64,000 bases of DNA. Origin: JASLEW01 sp035544875 (GTDB taxonomy: Bacteria > Acidobacteriota > Thermoanaerobaculia > Multivoradales > UBA5704). The notes beneath the pieces were generated by a model. That model saw only the letters and a program-made list of their open reading frames with translations, ran no database searches and was not told the DNA's origin. Below are positions 19,111-27,376 of this stretch, one piece after another. A program made the translations under genes and the position numbers. The DNA is taken from positions 1-64,000 of the forward strand of contig DASZZP010000016.1 in assembly GCA_035544875.1 (NCBI GenBank), written 5' to 3'. The number at the start of each line of letters is the position of its first letter. Positions within the stretch are counted from its first letter, which is position 1.

Positions 19111-20516
19111 GACGAGACAGCGGCCGGATCTGATCGGGCGCGACCGGTGCCCGTGGCGGCCGGATTCAATGGGGCGCGGCCGCGTTCCGTGGCCGCTTGG
19201 CGCCATGCCGCGGCGGTCTCGTCGGCGGTGTGGCGCCAGTCGAAGGCGGCGGCGCGCTCGCGGCCCCGGCGTGCCAGCTCGCGCCGCAGGTCCTGGTCTG
19301 CGAACAGCGCCGCCAGCAGCTCGGCCCACTGTTCCGGGCGCTCGGCCGCCGCGTAGCGGGCGGCATCGCCAGCCACCTCGCGGAAGGCAGGTATGTCGGA
19401 GAGGAGGAGCGGCGCGCCGGCCGCCAGCGCCTCGACCACGGGCAGTCCGAAGCCCTCGTAGAGCGACGGCAGCGCCACGACCAGCGCGGCGCGGTAGAGC
19501 GCCGCGAGCTCCGCCGGCGTCACGTAGCCCAGGTAGAGAACCGTGCCCCGCCGCTCCGCCTCCGCCAGGGAGCGGCGCAGCTCCGGCGCGCGCCAGCCAT
19601 GGGCGCCGCATACCACCAGGGGCGGAGCGTCAGGGGAGTCGCGGCGCAGCAGCTCCCACGCCGCCAGCAGCGTGCCGATGTTCTTGCGCGGCTCGAGCGT
19701 GCCCACGAAGAGGCCGAACCGCGCCGGCGTGCGCGCCGGCAGCTCGCCCGGGGGCGCCGCCTGGACCGGCCCGAGGTGGATGGCCCGTGTCCGCGCCGCG
19801 GCGACCCCGGCCGCGATCAGCTCGTCGCGCACCGCGGCGCTCGAGGTGAGCAAGAGGTCGGCCTCGAGAAGGGTGCGGTCCAGGCCGGCGGCCAGGGCAC
19901 GCGCCGCATCGGGGCGCACCGCCCAGGGGAAGTGACGGACGCAGAGGTCATGGATGGTCGCGACCAGCGCGCCGCCGGCGAACCGGAACAGCGGCGGCGG
20001 CAGGTAGTTGGGCGCGAACAGAATCCGATTGCCGTCCGCGGCAAGCAGCAGCGGCGCTGCCCGCCGCAGCAGCTGGTTGGCCCGCCATGGCGGCACCACC
20101 ATGCCGTCGGGTGCCGCGTAGAGCACGCGCTCGAGCGCCGGTCCCGCGGGCAGGGCGACCGCCGGCCGGGGCGCGCCGGGGGCCTCGACCAACCCCTGGC
20201 CGTAGAGGCGCAGCCGCAGATCGTCGCGCTCGGCCAGGTGGGAGAGCAGCTGGTGGACGTACCAGCCGACGCCGGTCAGGCTCTCGTAGAGCGAGTTGAC
20301 GTCCACCGCCACGGTGAGCCGCGGCTCGGCGCGGCGGGCGCGCACGACGCGCGCCAGCGCGGCGAGGAAACGCGCGGTGGCGGCGATGCGGCGCGGCGAA
20401 GCGAGCCGCAGGAGGGCGCGCAGCAGCAGCCGCGCGCGGCCGAAAGCGGGTCGGGGGCCGCCGCCGGCGTCCCGTTCCTTCCCGATCTCGCCAGGCTCGG
20501 ACTTCGCCAGGGTCAC
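19107..20516 (-). CDS. GT4-family glycosyltransferase with repeated C-terminal tail
   Basis: The 469-aa product has an unusual basic N-terminal extension of ~65 aa (FGRARLLLRALLRLASPRR) before VAVDVNSLYESLTGVGWYV, then LVATIHDLCVRHFPW, LFVGTLEPRKNIGTLL and the EX7E motif EGFGLPVVEALAAG. The last ~25 residues come from an imperfect 36-bp tandem duplication (19120-19191). The GTG start faces the divergent membrane transferase gene across only 40 bases (20517-20556), which must hold both promoters. First gene of the minus-strand EPS block. Confidence 0.88.
   Translation of the reverse strand: MTLAKSEPGEIGKERDAGGGPRPAFGRARLLLRALLRLASPRRIAATARFLAALARVVRARRAEPRLTVAVDVNSLYESLTGVGWYVHQLLSHLAERDDLRLRLYGQGLVEAPGAPRPAVALPAGPALERVLYAAPDGMVVPPWRANQLLRRAAPLLLAADGNRILFAPNYLPPPLFRFAGGALVATIHDLCVRHFPWAVRPDAARALAAGLDRTLLEADLLLTSSAAVRDELIAAGVAAARTRAIHLGPVQAAPPGELPARTPARFGLFVGTLEPRKNIGTLLAAWELLRRDSPDAPPLVVCGAHGWRAPELRRSLAEAERRGTVLYLGYVTPAELAALYRAALVVALPSLYEGFGLPVVEALAAGAPLLLSDIPAFREVAGDAARYAAAERPEQWAELLAALFADQDLRRELARRGRERAAAFDWRHTADETAAAWRQAATERGRAPLNPAATGTGRARSDPAAVSS
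19120..19191. repeat. Imperfect 36-bp tandem duplication in the 3' end of a glycosyltransferase gene
   Basis: Two 36-bp units (19120-19155 and 19156-19191) both begin GCGGCCGGAT and share GGGCGCG and CCGTG. In frame they give two related 12-residue blocks, ATERGRAPLNPA and ATGTGRARSDPA, at the disordered C-terminus. Confidence 0.6.
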
Positions 20517-20556
20517 GCTTTAGAGTGTATCTTTACGGCCGCCGATCCCCTTCGCC

Positions 20557-22431
20557 ATGCGCCTGCGCCTCTTTCATGCCGCCTGCCTGTCCGCGCTCCT
20601 GCTGGGCCTGGCCTGGACCCTCTACAAGGTCCACTTCCCGCCCGGGCCGATCGCCGACGAGGCCGCCTACGTGATGATGACCCAGAGCATCTGGCACGAC
20701 CACGACCTGGTCTATCGTGCCGAGGACCTGCAGCGCGCCTATCGGATCTGGGACGAGGGGCCGATCGGCGTGGTCCTCGGCACGCCCGACCGCGGCAAGA
20801 CGGTGCGCTATGCCAAGCCGTTCGTCTACTCGCTGGCGGCGGTGCCGTTCTATGCCCTGCTGGGAGTGCAGGGCCTGGTGGTCTTCAACATGGCGCTGTT
20901 CCTCGCCATGCTCTGGTCGGCGTGGTGGTTCTGGCGCAAGGAGAGCGGCCACGTCGGCCTCTTCGTCGGCGGCTTCTTCTTCGCCTCGGCCGCCTTCTCC
21001 TACGTCTTCTGGATGCAGCCCGAAGTGTTCAACATGGCCTGCGTCTTCTTCCCGCTGCTGATCTGGCAGGTCGTCCGGCGGCGGCCGGCGTGGGGCTGGC
21101 GCGAGCACTTGCTGCTCGGCGCGGCCGGCGTCCTGCTCGCCGCCGCCTATGTCTCGAAGGAGCCGACCGTGCTGCTCGGCGCGCCGATCTTCGCCGACCT
21201 GCTCTGGCCGGTCGCCGCCAGTCTGTTCGGGCTGCTCTGGTGGCGTGGGGCGGCGCCGCGCACTTCTGCCGCACTTGCGGCGGGTGGTTCCCGATTGCGG
21301 CGCCTGGCCGAGCTGGCGACCGCGCACCGGCCGCGGTGGACGGCGACCCTGGCGCTGGCGGCGCCGCTGCTGGTCGGGCTCGCGCTGATGTTCGCGGCGC
21401 AGCGCCACATGACCGGCGGCTTCAGCCCCTACCGCGGCATGCAGCGGCGCTCCTTCGAGGGCGAGTATCCGTTCGAGAGCCGCCGCGATCCCTGGGAGCT
21501 CTACCCCGGCACCAGTTTTGGCTCCTGGTCGGCGCTCGGCATCGAGACTACGCCGCGCCAGCTGGCGCGCAACGTGGCCTATTTCTTCGCCGGCCGCTAC
21601 ACCGGCCTGCTGCCTTACTTCCCGTTCGCGCTCTTCGCCCTGGCGCTCTACCTGCGCGGCCCGCGCGACCGCTCGCGCCATCTGTTGCTCGCGGCGATCG
21701 CCGGCTACTGCGTGGTGCTGCTGCTGCTGCGGCCGAACAACTACCACGGCGGCCAGGGATTCCTTGGCAACCGCTACTTCGCCAGCGTCTATCCGGCGCT
21801 GCTTTTCCTGCCTGGCCGCATCGCCGCCCGCCGCACCCTCTTGCTGCCCTATCTGGCGGCGGGGTTGTGGACCGCGTCGGTGGTCGCCGTGCCGCTGCTG
21901 CAGATCGCGCCCGCGGCGACGTTGCAGGCGCACGTGCGCGGCTGGAGCTTCCAGAAGCTGCCGCTCGAGCTGACCCTGATCAGGAAGATCCCCGGCTACG
22001 CGATGCCGGCCTGGGGGGACGCCTGCTGGGTGGTCCCCAAATACAACTTCTACGCCGAGGAGCGCCATCCGCGCGGCATGTGGGTGCGCGGCGCCTCGCG
22101 CTCCGAGGTGGTGCTGGTCAGCGCGGCGCCGATCTCGACCGTGCGCTTCACCGCCTACTCGCTGTCCGATGACAACCTGCTCACCCTGGACAGCGGCGTG
22201 GAACGGGTGACGGTGCGCTTCGACTCCGAGGCCAAGCGGCAGGGAACGCCGGTCGCGCTGGCGCTGCGGCCGGCGGCACGCGACCTGGGGTTCTTCCCCG
22301 ACGGCGGCAGCGAGTACTTCTACCGCTTCACGCTGGCGATCAGCGACGGCGTCGTCCCGGCGCACCGCGACCCCAAGAGCCAGGACCTGCGCTACCTGGG
22401 CGTCTTCCTCGGCTTTCCGGGAGCGCCCTGA
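20557..22431 (+). CDS. Membrane glycosyltransferase, GT39/ArnT-like
   Basis: The 624-aa product has about eleven membrane segments. The first periplasmic loop carries GPIADEAAYVMM with adjacent acidic residues D34 and E35, the position of the catalytic Asp in GT-C enzymes such as ArnT and protein mannosyltransferases. A charged loop (about 275-330) and a soluble C-terminal region after GYAMPAWGDACW follow. It likely moves a sugar from a polyprenyl-phosphate donor outside the inner membrane; substrate unknown. It opens the plus-strand EPS block, divergent from the GT4 gene. Confidence 0.75.
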   Translation: MRLRLFHAACLSALLLGLAWTLYKVHFPPGPIADEAAYVMMTQSIWHDHDLVYRAEDLQRAYRIWDEGPIGVVLGTPDRGKTVRYAKPFVYSLAAVPFYALLGVQGLVVFNMALFLAMLWSAWWFWRKESGHVGLFVGGFFFASAAFSYVFWMQPEVFNMACVFFPLLIWQVVRRRPAWGWREHLLLGAAGVLLAAAYVSKEPTVLLGAPIFADLLWPVAASLFGLLWWRGAAPRTSAALAAGGSRLRRLAELATAHRPRWTATLALAAPLLVGLALMFAAQRHMTGGFSPYRGMQRRSFEGEYPFESRRDPWELYPGTSFGSWSALGIETTPRQLARNVAYFFAGRYTGLLPYFPFALFALALYLRGPRDRSRHLLLAAIAGYCVVLLLLRPNNYHGGQGFLGNRYFASVYPALLFLPGRIAARRTLLLPYLAAGLWTASVVAVPLLQIAPAATLQAHVRGWSFQKLPLELTLIRKIPGYAMPAWGDACWVVPKYNFYAEERHPRGMWVRGASRSEVVLVSAAPISTVRFTAYSLSDDNLLTLDSGVERVTVRFDSEAKRQGTPVALALRPAARDLGFFPDGGSEYFYRFTLAISDGVVPAHRDPKSQDLRYLGVFLGFPGAP

Positions 22432-22441
22432 GGAGCTCGCG

Positions 22442-22969
22442 ATGACCCCCCCGATGAGCTCCGACGATCCGAGCGCCCTGCCGCCGGCGGCCCGCGCGGC
22501 CCCGGCCCCCGCCGCCGAGGTTTCCCCCGGTCTCCCTCATCCTGAAGGCGCGCCCGGCGAGCCGCGCGTCGCCGAGGTGCTGCAGCGGCTGCGCTCCGGA
22601 GTGCGCCAGCGCCGCGCCGAGGCGGCGAACGCCGGCGGCGACCTCGCCCGGGCCGGCGCGGGATTGGGCGACGCTCTCGCCCATCAGCTGCTGGCCGTCA
22701 AGTCGCGCGAGTTCGTCCAGGAGCCGGTCGCCTTCTCGCACCGGCCGCGGTTCGGGCGGCTGATCGTCTGGTCGCGCAAGGCGTTCTTCAAGATCTTCCT
22801 CAAGTGGTATCTGCGGCCGCTGCTCGAGCAGCAGAACGCTTTCAATCAAGCGGCCGGGCGGATGCTGCAGGAGCTGGCGGAGGCGCAGGAGCGCCTGCTG
22901 CGCGAGACGCATCAGCTCGCCGCGTTGCTCGAAGAGCTGGACCAACAGCGGCGCTCCGGCCGGCCGTGA
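22442..22969 (+). CDS. EPS-cluster coiled-coil protein of unknown function
   Basis: The 175-aa product has a Pro/Ala-rich N-terminal third, then a block with FSHRPRFGRLIVWSRKAFF and KWYLRPLLEQQNAFNQ, and a C-terminal heptad-like helix (LQELAEAQERLLRETHQLAALLEEL, shown here only in part as AQERLLRETHQLAALLEEL). I recall this RP/WYLRPLLEQQNAFN block as an N-terminal module of glycosyltransferases and methyltransferases in polysaccharide clusters; here it stands alone. A GAGGAG ribosome site precedes the ATG, and its stop overlaps the GTG of the next glycosyltransferase, supporting a shared complex or joint synthesis. No catalytic motif is visible. Confidence 0.7.
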   Translation: MTPPMSSDDPSALPPAARAAPAPAAEVSPGLPHPEGAPGEPRVAEVLQRLRSGVRQRRAEAANAGGDLARAGAGLGDALAHQLLAVKSREFVQEPVAFSHRPRFGRLIVWSRKAFFKIFLKWYLRPLLEQQNAFNQAAGRMLQELAEAQERLLRETHQLAALLEELDQQRRSGRP

Positions 22970-24018
22970 AAGGCATGCGCATCTGCATCTGCGATGCCCA
23001 GGTGCCGTTCGCCCGCGGCGGCGCGGAGCTGCTGGTGGCGACGCTGCGCGACGAGCTCGCGGCGCGCGGCTTCGAGGCCGACGTGGTGACGCTCCCCTTC
23101 AACTGGCCGACCCGGGTGGACCTGCTGCGCGGCTGCCTCGCCTGGCGGCTGATCGACCTGACCGACGCGGCGGAAAAGAAGATCGACCGCGTCATCGCCA
23201 CGCGCTTTCCCTCGTACCTCGTCCGCCATCCGCACAAGATCGTCTGGTTGGTGCATCAGCTGAGGCAGGTCTACGACCTGTTCGGCACGACCTACAGCGA
23301 CTTCTCGACGCAGCCGCGCGACCGCCGAGTGATGGAGATGGTGCAGGCGATGGACCGCCGCAGCCTGTCGGAGGCCCGCGCCCTCTTCACCATCTCGCAC
23401 AACGTCGCGGCGCGGCTGCGGCGCTCGAATCAGCTGGCCGGCCGCGTCCTCTATCCGCCGCCCAGGCTCGAGCCCGCCTATCACACCGGCGAGTTTGGCG
23501 ACTACGTCTTCACCGCCGGCCGGCTCGACACGCTCAAGCGCCTCGACCTGCTGGTCCGCGCAATGCAATACACCGAGACGCCGGTGCGCTGCCGCATCGC
23601 CGGGACCGGTCCGGAACGGGAAGCGCTGGGCGAGCTCGCCCAGCGGCTGGGGGTGGGCGGGCCGGGCGGCAAGGTCGAGCTGCTCGGCTGGGTCGACGAA
23701 CGCGATCTGATCGAGCTCTACGCCGGCTCCTGCGGCGTCTTCTATGCCCCCTACGACGAAGACTACGGCTATGTCACGGTGGAGGCATTCAAGGCCGGCA
23801 AGCCGGTGGTGACAGCGGCCGACTCCGGCGGCGTGCTCGAGCTCGTCGAGGACGGCGTCAACGGCTTCGTCTGCGCACCCGACGCGCCGCGCGAGATCGC
23901 CGCGCACTGCGACCGCCTCTTCCGCGACCGCGCTGCGGCGCGCGCCATGGGCGAGGCGGGACGGGCGCAGGTGGCGGCGATCGACTGGGACCACGTCATC
24001 GCGGAGTTGACCGCCTGA
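22966..24018 (+). CDS. GT4-family glycosyltransferase
   Basis: The 350-aa product begins VKGMRICICDAQVPFARGGA if the GTG at 22966 is used (GTGA overlap with the previous stop); ATG at 22975 is the alternative. It has LFTISHNVAARL, YPPPRLEP, VFTAGRLDTLKRLDLL, the donor-binding AGTGPEREAL, and the EX7E-type motif EDYGYVTVEAFKAG. A retaining nucleotide-sugar transferase of the EPS pathway; specificity unknown. It is followed by a 219-bp gap with a hairpin (24159-24188). Confidence 0.9.
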   Translation: MKGMRICICDAQVPFARGGAELLVATLRDELAARGFEADVVTLPFNWPTRVDLLRGCLAWRLIDLTDAAEKKIDRVIATRFPSYLVRHPHKIVWLVHQLRQVYDLFGTTYSDFSTQPRDRRVMEMVQAMDRRSLSEARALFTISHNVAARLRRSNQLAGRVLYPPPRLEPAYHTGEFGDYVFTAGRLDTLKRLDLLVRAMQYTETPVRCRIAGTGPEREALGELAQRLGVGGPGGKVELLGWVDERDLIELYAGSCGVFYAPYDEDYGYVTVEAFKAGKPVVTAADSGGVLELVEDGVNGFVCAPDAPREIAAHCDRLFRDRAAARAMGEAGRAQVAAIDWDHVIAELTA

Positions 24019-24158
24019 ATGCCGGGACGGCGGCCAGCAGGGCGAGCGCCCGGCGGCGCTCGGAGGAGTTTCGTTCTATCCCGAGGATGAAACGCGCTGC
24101 GACTAGCGGGGAGGACTACTCGAAGCATCTATCGGATCGCCCCCCGCAACCCCTCGAT

Positions 24159-24188
24159 CCCCTTCCCACCCCTCCGGTTGGGAAGGGG
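24159..24188. terminator. Hairpin between two glycosyltransferase genes
   Basis: CCCCTTCCCA (24159-24168) pairs perfectly with TGGGAAGGGG (24179-24188) around a 10-base loop in the 219-bp gap. It is close to a terminator or attenuator but lacks a following T-run, and lies 50 bases before the next ATG, so control of the downstream pair of genes is also possible. Confidence 0.35.
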
Positions 24189-24237
24189 ACGCCCCCTCCC
24201 GTGGCGCACGGACCAGTTTCGTCTTAGGGTGGCGGAC

Positions 24238-25617
24238 ATGCGCATCGCGTATCTGAGCCCCCTGCCGCCGATGCGCTCGGGGATCGCCGACTACAGCGCC
24301 GAGCTGCTGCCCGAGCTCGCCCGCCACCTCGAGGTCGAGCTGATCGTGCCGGCGGGCTTCCGGCCCGCGGCCGAGGTGGCAGCCGGCTTTGCCGTGCGCT
24401 CCGAAGCGGAGCTCCCGGCGCTGCTCGCGGGCGGCCACTACGACGCCGCGCTCTATCATCTCGGCAACAATCGTGACTATCACGCCTCGATCTACAGCGC
24501 CCTGCTCGAGCATCCCGGGGTCGTCATGCTGCACGAGCTCGTGCTCCACCACCTGGTGCGCGATCTCACGCTCTATGCCGGCGATCCGGAGGGCTATGCG
24601 CGGGAGCTGCGCTACGCCTACGGACGGAGTGGCGAGGCGCTCGCCCGGCGCTGCCTCGCGACCTCCATCCCGCTCGACCCGTGGCGCTATCCGCTGTTCG
24701 AGCGGGTGGTCGACCGCAGCCTGGGCATGCTGGTGCACAACGACTACTGCCGCTCGCGGCTGCTGGCGAGCCGGCCGCTGGCCCGCGTCGCCACGGTCCC
24801 CCACCACCTCAGCCTGGGAGACGGGCCGCTTCCCGAGCGGGAGGCGGCGCGGGCCGCCCTGGGCATCCCGCCGGCGGCTTTTGCGGTCGCCTCGTTCGGC
24901 TTCCTGACCGCCGCCAAGCGGCCGCAGGTGCTGCTGCGCGCCTTTGCCCGTTTCCGGCGCGAAGCGCCGCAGGCCTGCTTGCTGCTGGTGGGAGAGGTGT
25001 CGCCGCACTACGATTTCGCGAGCCTGATCGAGGGCGAGCTCGCCGGTCTGATGGCGGGGGTCACGGTCACCGGCCGCCTCGAGAAGCGCGAGTTCTTGCT
25101 CTACATGGCGGCGGCCGACCTGGCGGTCAACCTGCGCCACCCGACGGGCGGCGAGACCTCGGGCACGCTGATCCGGCTGCTCGGCCTGGGCAAGCCGGTG
25201 ATCGTGAGCCGCACCGGCGCCTTCGCCGAGATCCCCGAAGACTGCTGCGCCCAGGTTGACCTCGACGACACCGAGGAGGAGCTCCTGCTCGCTTATCTGC
25301 GGCGGCTGGCCGCGGACGAGCCGTTGCGGCGGCAGATGGCCGACAACGCCCGGCGCTACGCCGCCAGCCATCACAGCCTGGCGGCATCGGCCCGCCTCTA
25401 CGCTGAGTTCCTGCGCCAGACGGCGGCGGAGCGGCCGGCGCCGTTCGCGGCGCTGCCGCCGCTCGCTCCCTACCCGGAGGTGGACGTTTTCTCCGACCTG
25501 CTGCTCTCGGTCAGCGCGGAGCTCTCCGACCTCGGCATCTCCGAGGCCGACGACGAGGCGCTCGGCGCGGTCGCGGCGGCGATGGTGGAGCTCGGCCTCG
25601 ACGAGGCCGGGCGATGA
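24238..25617 (+). CDS. GT4-like glycosyltransferase, divergent
   Basis: The 459-aa product begins MRIAYLSPLPPMRSGIADYS, the typical start of GT4 acceptor domains, with VMLHELVLHHL, FGFLTAAKRPQVLLRAF and LLLVGEVSPHYDF. Instead of a standard EX7E motif it has HPTGGETSGTLIRLLGLGKPV, as in a known subgroup of polysaccharide transferases. An acidic C-terminal ~60 aa (VDVFSDLLLSVSAELSDLG) follows. The stop overlaps the ATG of the next gene. Confidence 0.85.
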   Translation: MRIAYLSPLPPMRSGIADYSAELLPELARHLEVELIVPAGFRPAAEVAAGFAVRSEAELPALLAGGHYDAALYHLGNNRDYHASIYSALLEHPGVVMLHELVLHHLVRDLTLYAGDPEGYARELRYAYGRSGEALARRCLATSIPLDPWRYPLFERVVDRSLGMLVHNDYCRSRLLASRPLARVATVPHHLSLGDGPLPEREAARAALGIPPAAFAVASFGFLTAAKRPQVLLRAFARFRREAPQACLLLVGEVSPHYDFASLIEGELAGLMAGVTVTGRLEKREFLLYMAAADLAVNLRHPTGGETSGTLIRLLGLGKPVIVSRTGAFAEIPEDCCAQVDLDDTEEELLLAYLRRLAADEPLRRQMADNARRYAASHHSLAASARLYAEFLRQTAAERPAPFAALPPLAPYPEVDVFSDLLLSVSAELSDLGISEADDEALGAVAAAMVELGLDEAGR

Positions 25618-27113
25618 AGCGCCGGCTGCTCCTTCTCGAGGCCGCTGTGGCCGTGGCCTTGCTCCTGGCGGCGCACGTCTTCTACTGGTACGCGCCGCGC
25701 GAACGGCCGGCGGTGCCGGAGGCGGGAGGCGCGGCGGCGGCGCTGCTGTCCGCTGGCGGCTACGATGTCTGCCTCTGGGTGCCTTACCCGCATCAGAACC
25801 TGGGGGCGTTGAGCGGCGCGGTCGAGGACCTGCCGGGAGTGGTGGCCGCCGCGGCGCGGCTTGCCGGCTCCACCGCGGCACAGGAGATCCGCACTTTTGG
25901 CCCCTTTGCGGTGCCGCCGGCCCGCGAGATCGTCGCTTGCGCCGACCTCGCGGGCGGCCGCCTGCAGGTGCTGGCCAGGGTCTATCCGCTTCTCGGAATG
26001 GTGGCGAGGCTCGCCGGGCGGCTGGCCGGCAACCCCTGGCTGGCGGGGGGCCAGGTCGGCCGGCTGCAGGTCGGCTGGCGGGATGGCCTGTGGAGCGTCA
26101 GCGGCGGCGCCGCGCCCGAGCCCTCTACGCTCCCCGGGCGCAACGTCCCGCGGCCGCCAGCGGGGGCCTTCCCTCAGCCCACGCCGTCTCTGCCGCCCCC
26201 GCCATCTCCGCCCAGGCCGCCGCTGCCGCCAAGCCTGGCAGTGGTGCGCTGGTCGGTGGCGGACTCGCAGCTCCCGGCCGGCTCGTATCTCTTGCGCCGC
26301 GAGGGCCGGGACCTCGCGCTGAGCCTGGTGAGCAGGTCTACACCGGCAGGCATCGCGGGAGAGGCGGTCGCTCGCTCCGCCGATGCCGCGCCGCCGCCCG
26401 GCACCGTGCTCCTCGTGGTCGCGGGTCCTCGCGAGGAGGAGATCTGGACGCGCCGCGAGCCGCGCTCTCCCCTGGCGCAGCCGGAGCTCGGCTCTCCCCT
26501 GGCCCAGCCTGAGCCGGTGGCCCGGACGGCGCAGCCGGCGGCGCTGGCGCTGTTCGAGACCGGCGGCTGGCGCGCCGGCTCGTTCGGTGGGCTGCCCGGG
26601 ATGGCGGTCTTCAACGCCCCGGGCAGCCGGCGGTGGGGGTTGCCGGCCGGCGGGATCGCCGCACTGCTCGGCGGCGCACTGCCCGCGGCCGAAGCCGCCG
26701 GTTGGACGGTCGTCGCCCTCGACCGCGAGAGCCTGCGCCAGGCAGTTGCCCTCGCCCCCGCGCTCGCCGCGCTGGTCTCCCCCACGGCGGGCGCCCCCGC
26801 CCCGTCCGCCGATCTCGTCGATCCCGCCGCTCCCGCCAGCGCCAATCTCGCCAGTCCCGCCGATCCCGCCAAGCGGAGCCAGGCGGAGCCCGATGCCGGC
26901 CTCGCCCTCGGCCTCTGGCTCGAACCGCGTCCGGCGCTGCGGGTGGTCGCCCGGGTGCACGCCTTCCTCGAGCGTTTTCCGCTCGCTCCCCGCCGCGAGG
27001 TGAGCCGCTGGCGCGACTGGGAGACCGTCCTCGCCCCGCTCGCCGCCTGCGAACACCTCGACCTCACCGCCCGCCGCTCTCCCCCAACCCTGCAGCTCCG
27101 CTGCAGGCGATGA
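25614..27113 (+). CDS. Membrane-anchored protein of unknown function in the EPS cluster
   Basis: The 499-aa product has one N-terminal membrane anchor (LLLLEAAVAVALLLAAHVFY) and otherwise soluble Gly/Ala-rich sequence interrupted by a Pro-rich linker near 180-205 and a low-complexity stretch near 400-420. I see no catalytic motif and recognise no family. Repeated structure such as VARLAGRLAGNPW suggests a substrate-binding or DUF3352-like fold, but that is a guess. Its ATGA overlap with the glycosyltransferase ties it to polysaccharide synthesis. Last gene of the plus-strand block. Confidence 0.55.
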   Translation: MKRRLLLLEAAVAVALLLAAHVFYWYAPRERPAVPEAGGAAAALLSAGGYDVCLWVPYPHQNLGALSGAVEDLPGVVAAAARLAGSTAAQEIRTFGPFAVPPAREIVACADLAGGRLQVLARVYPLLGMVARLAGRLAGNPWLAGGQVGRLQVGWRDGLWSVSGGAAPEPSTLPGRNVPRPPAGAFPQPTPSLPPPPSPPRPPLPPSLAVVRWSVADSQLPAGSYLLRREGRDLALSLVSRSTPAGIAGEAVARSADAAPPPGTVLLVVAGPREEEIWTRREPRSPLAQPELGSPLAQPEPVARTAQPAALALFETGGWRAGSFGGLPGMAVFNAPGSRRWGLPAGGIAALLGGALPAAEAAGWTVVALDRESLRQAVALAPALAALVSPTAGAPAPSADLVDPAAPASANLASPADPAKRSQAEPDAGLALGLWLEPRPALRVVARVHAFLERFPLAPRREVSRWRDWETVLAPLAACEHLDLTARRSPPTLQLRCRR

Positions 27114-27165
27114 GACCGCTCATGCTTGCCTTGTTTCCTCCGATCGCAGGGCGTATCATGAATTC

Positions 27166-27285
27166 ATGGCACCAATAAAGAAGGCAGCAAGAAAGGCAGC
27201 AGCCAAGAAACGAGTGGTTGCGAGACCCGCCAAGAAAGGCACCCGTAAACCGTCGGCGTTCAAGAAGGCGGCGGCCAAGACGTGA
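27166..27285 (+). CDS. 39-aa lysine/alanine-rich histone-like peptide
   Basis: ATG at 27166 to TGA at 27285 encodes MAPIKKAARKAAAKKRVVA followed by PAKKGTRKPSAFKKAAAKT. Composition matches the H1-like protein at 11595-11822, so a DNA-binding role is inferred. It lies in a local A-rich patch following the GC-rich EPS gene. No strong ribosome site is visible, so expression is uncertain. Confidence 0.5.
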   Translation: MAPIKKAARKAAAKKRVVARPAKKGTRKPSAFKKAAAKT

Positions 27286-27376
27286 TAGGACCCAGGGCTG
27301 CGGCTCGAAGAGAGTAGTCGCTCCGAAGCGTTGATCAGGAGCGAGCGAGAGACCGCGGACCGGAGGGCGGACGGAC

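Noticed and set aside
19197..22172. 991-codon plus-strand open frame spanning two divergent genes
   Set aside because: It is antisense to the GT4 gene and out of frame with the GT39 gene, with Arg/Gly/Ala-rich low-complexity product; a high-GC shadow.
24103..25881. 592-codon minus-strand open frame
   Set aside because: Antisense to a clear GT4 gene; no conserved motif.
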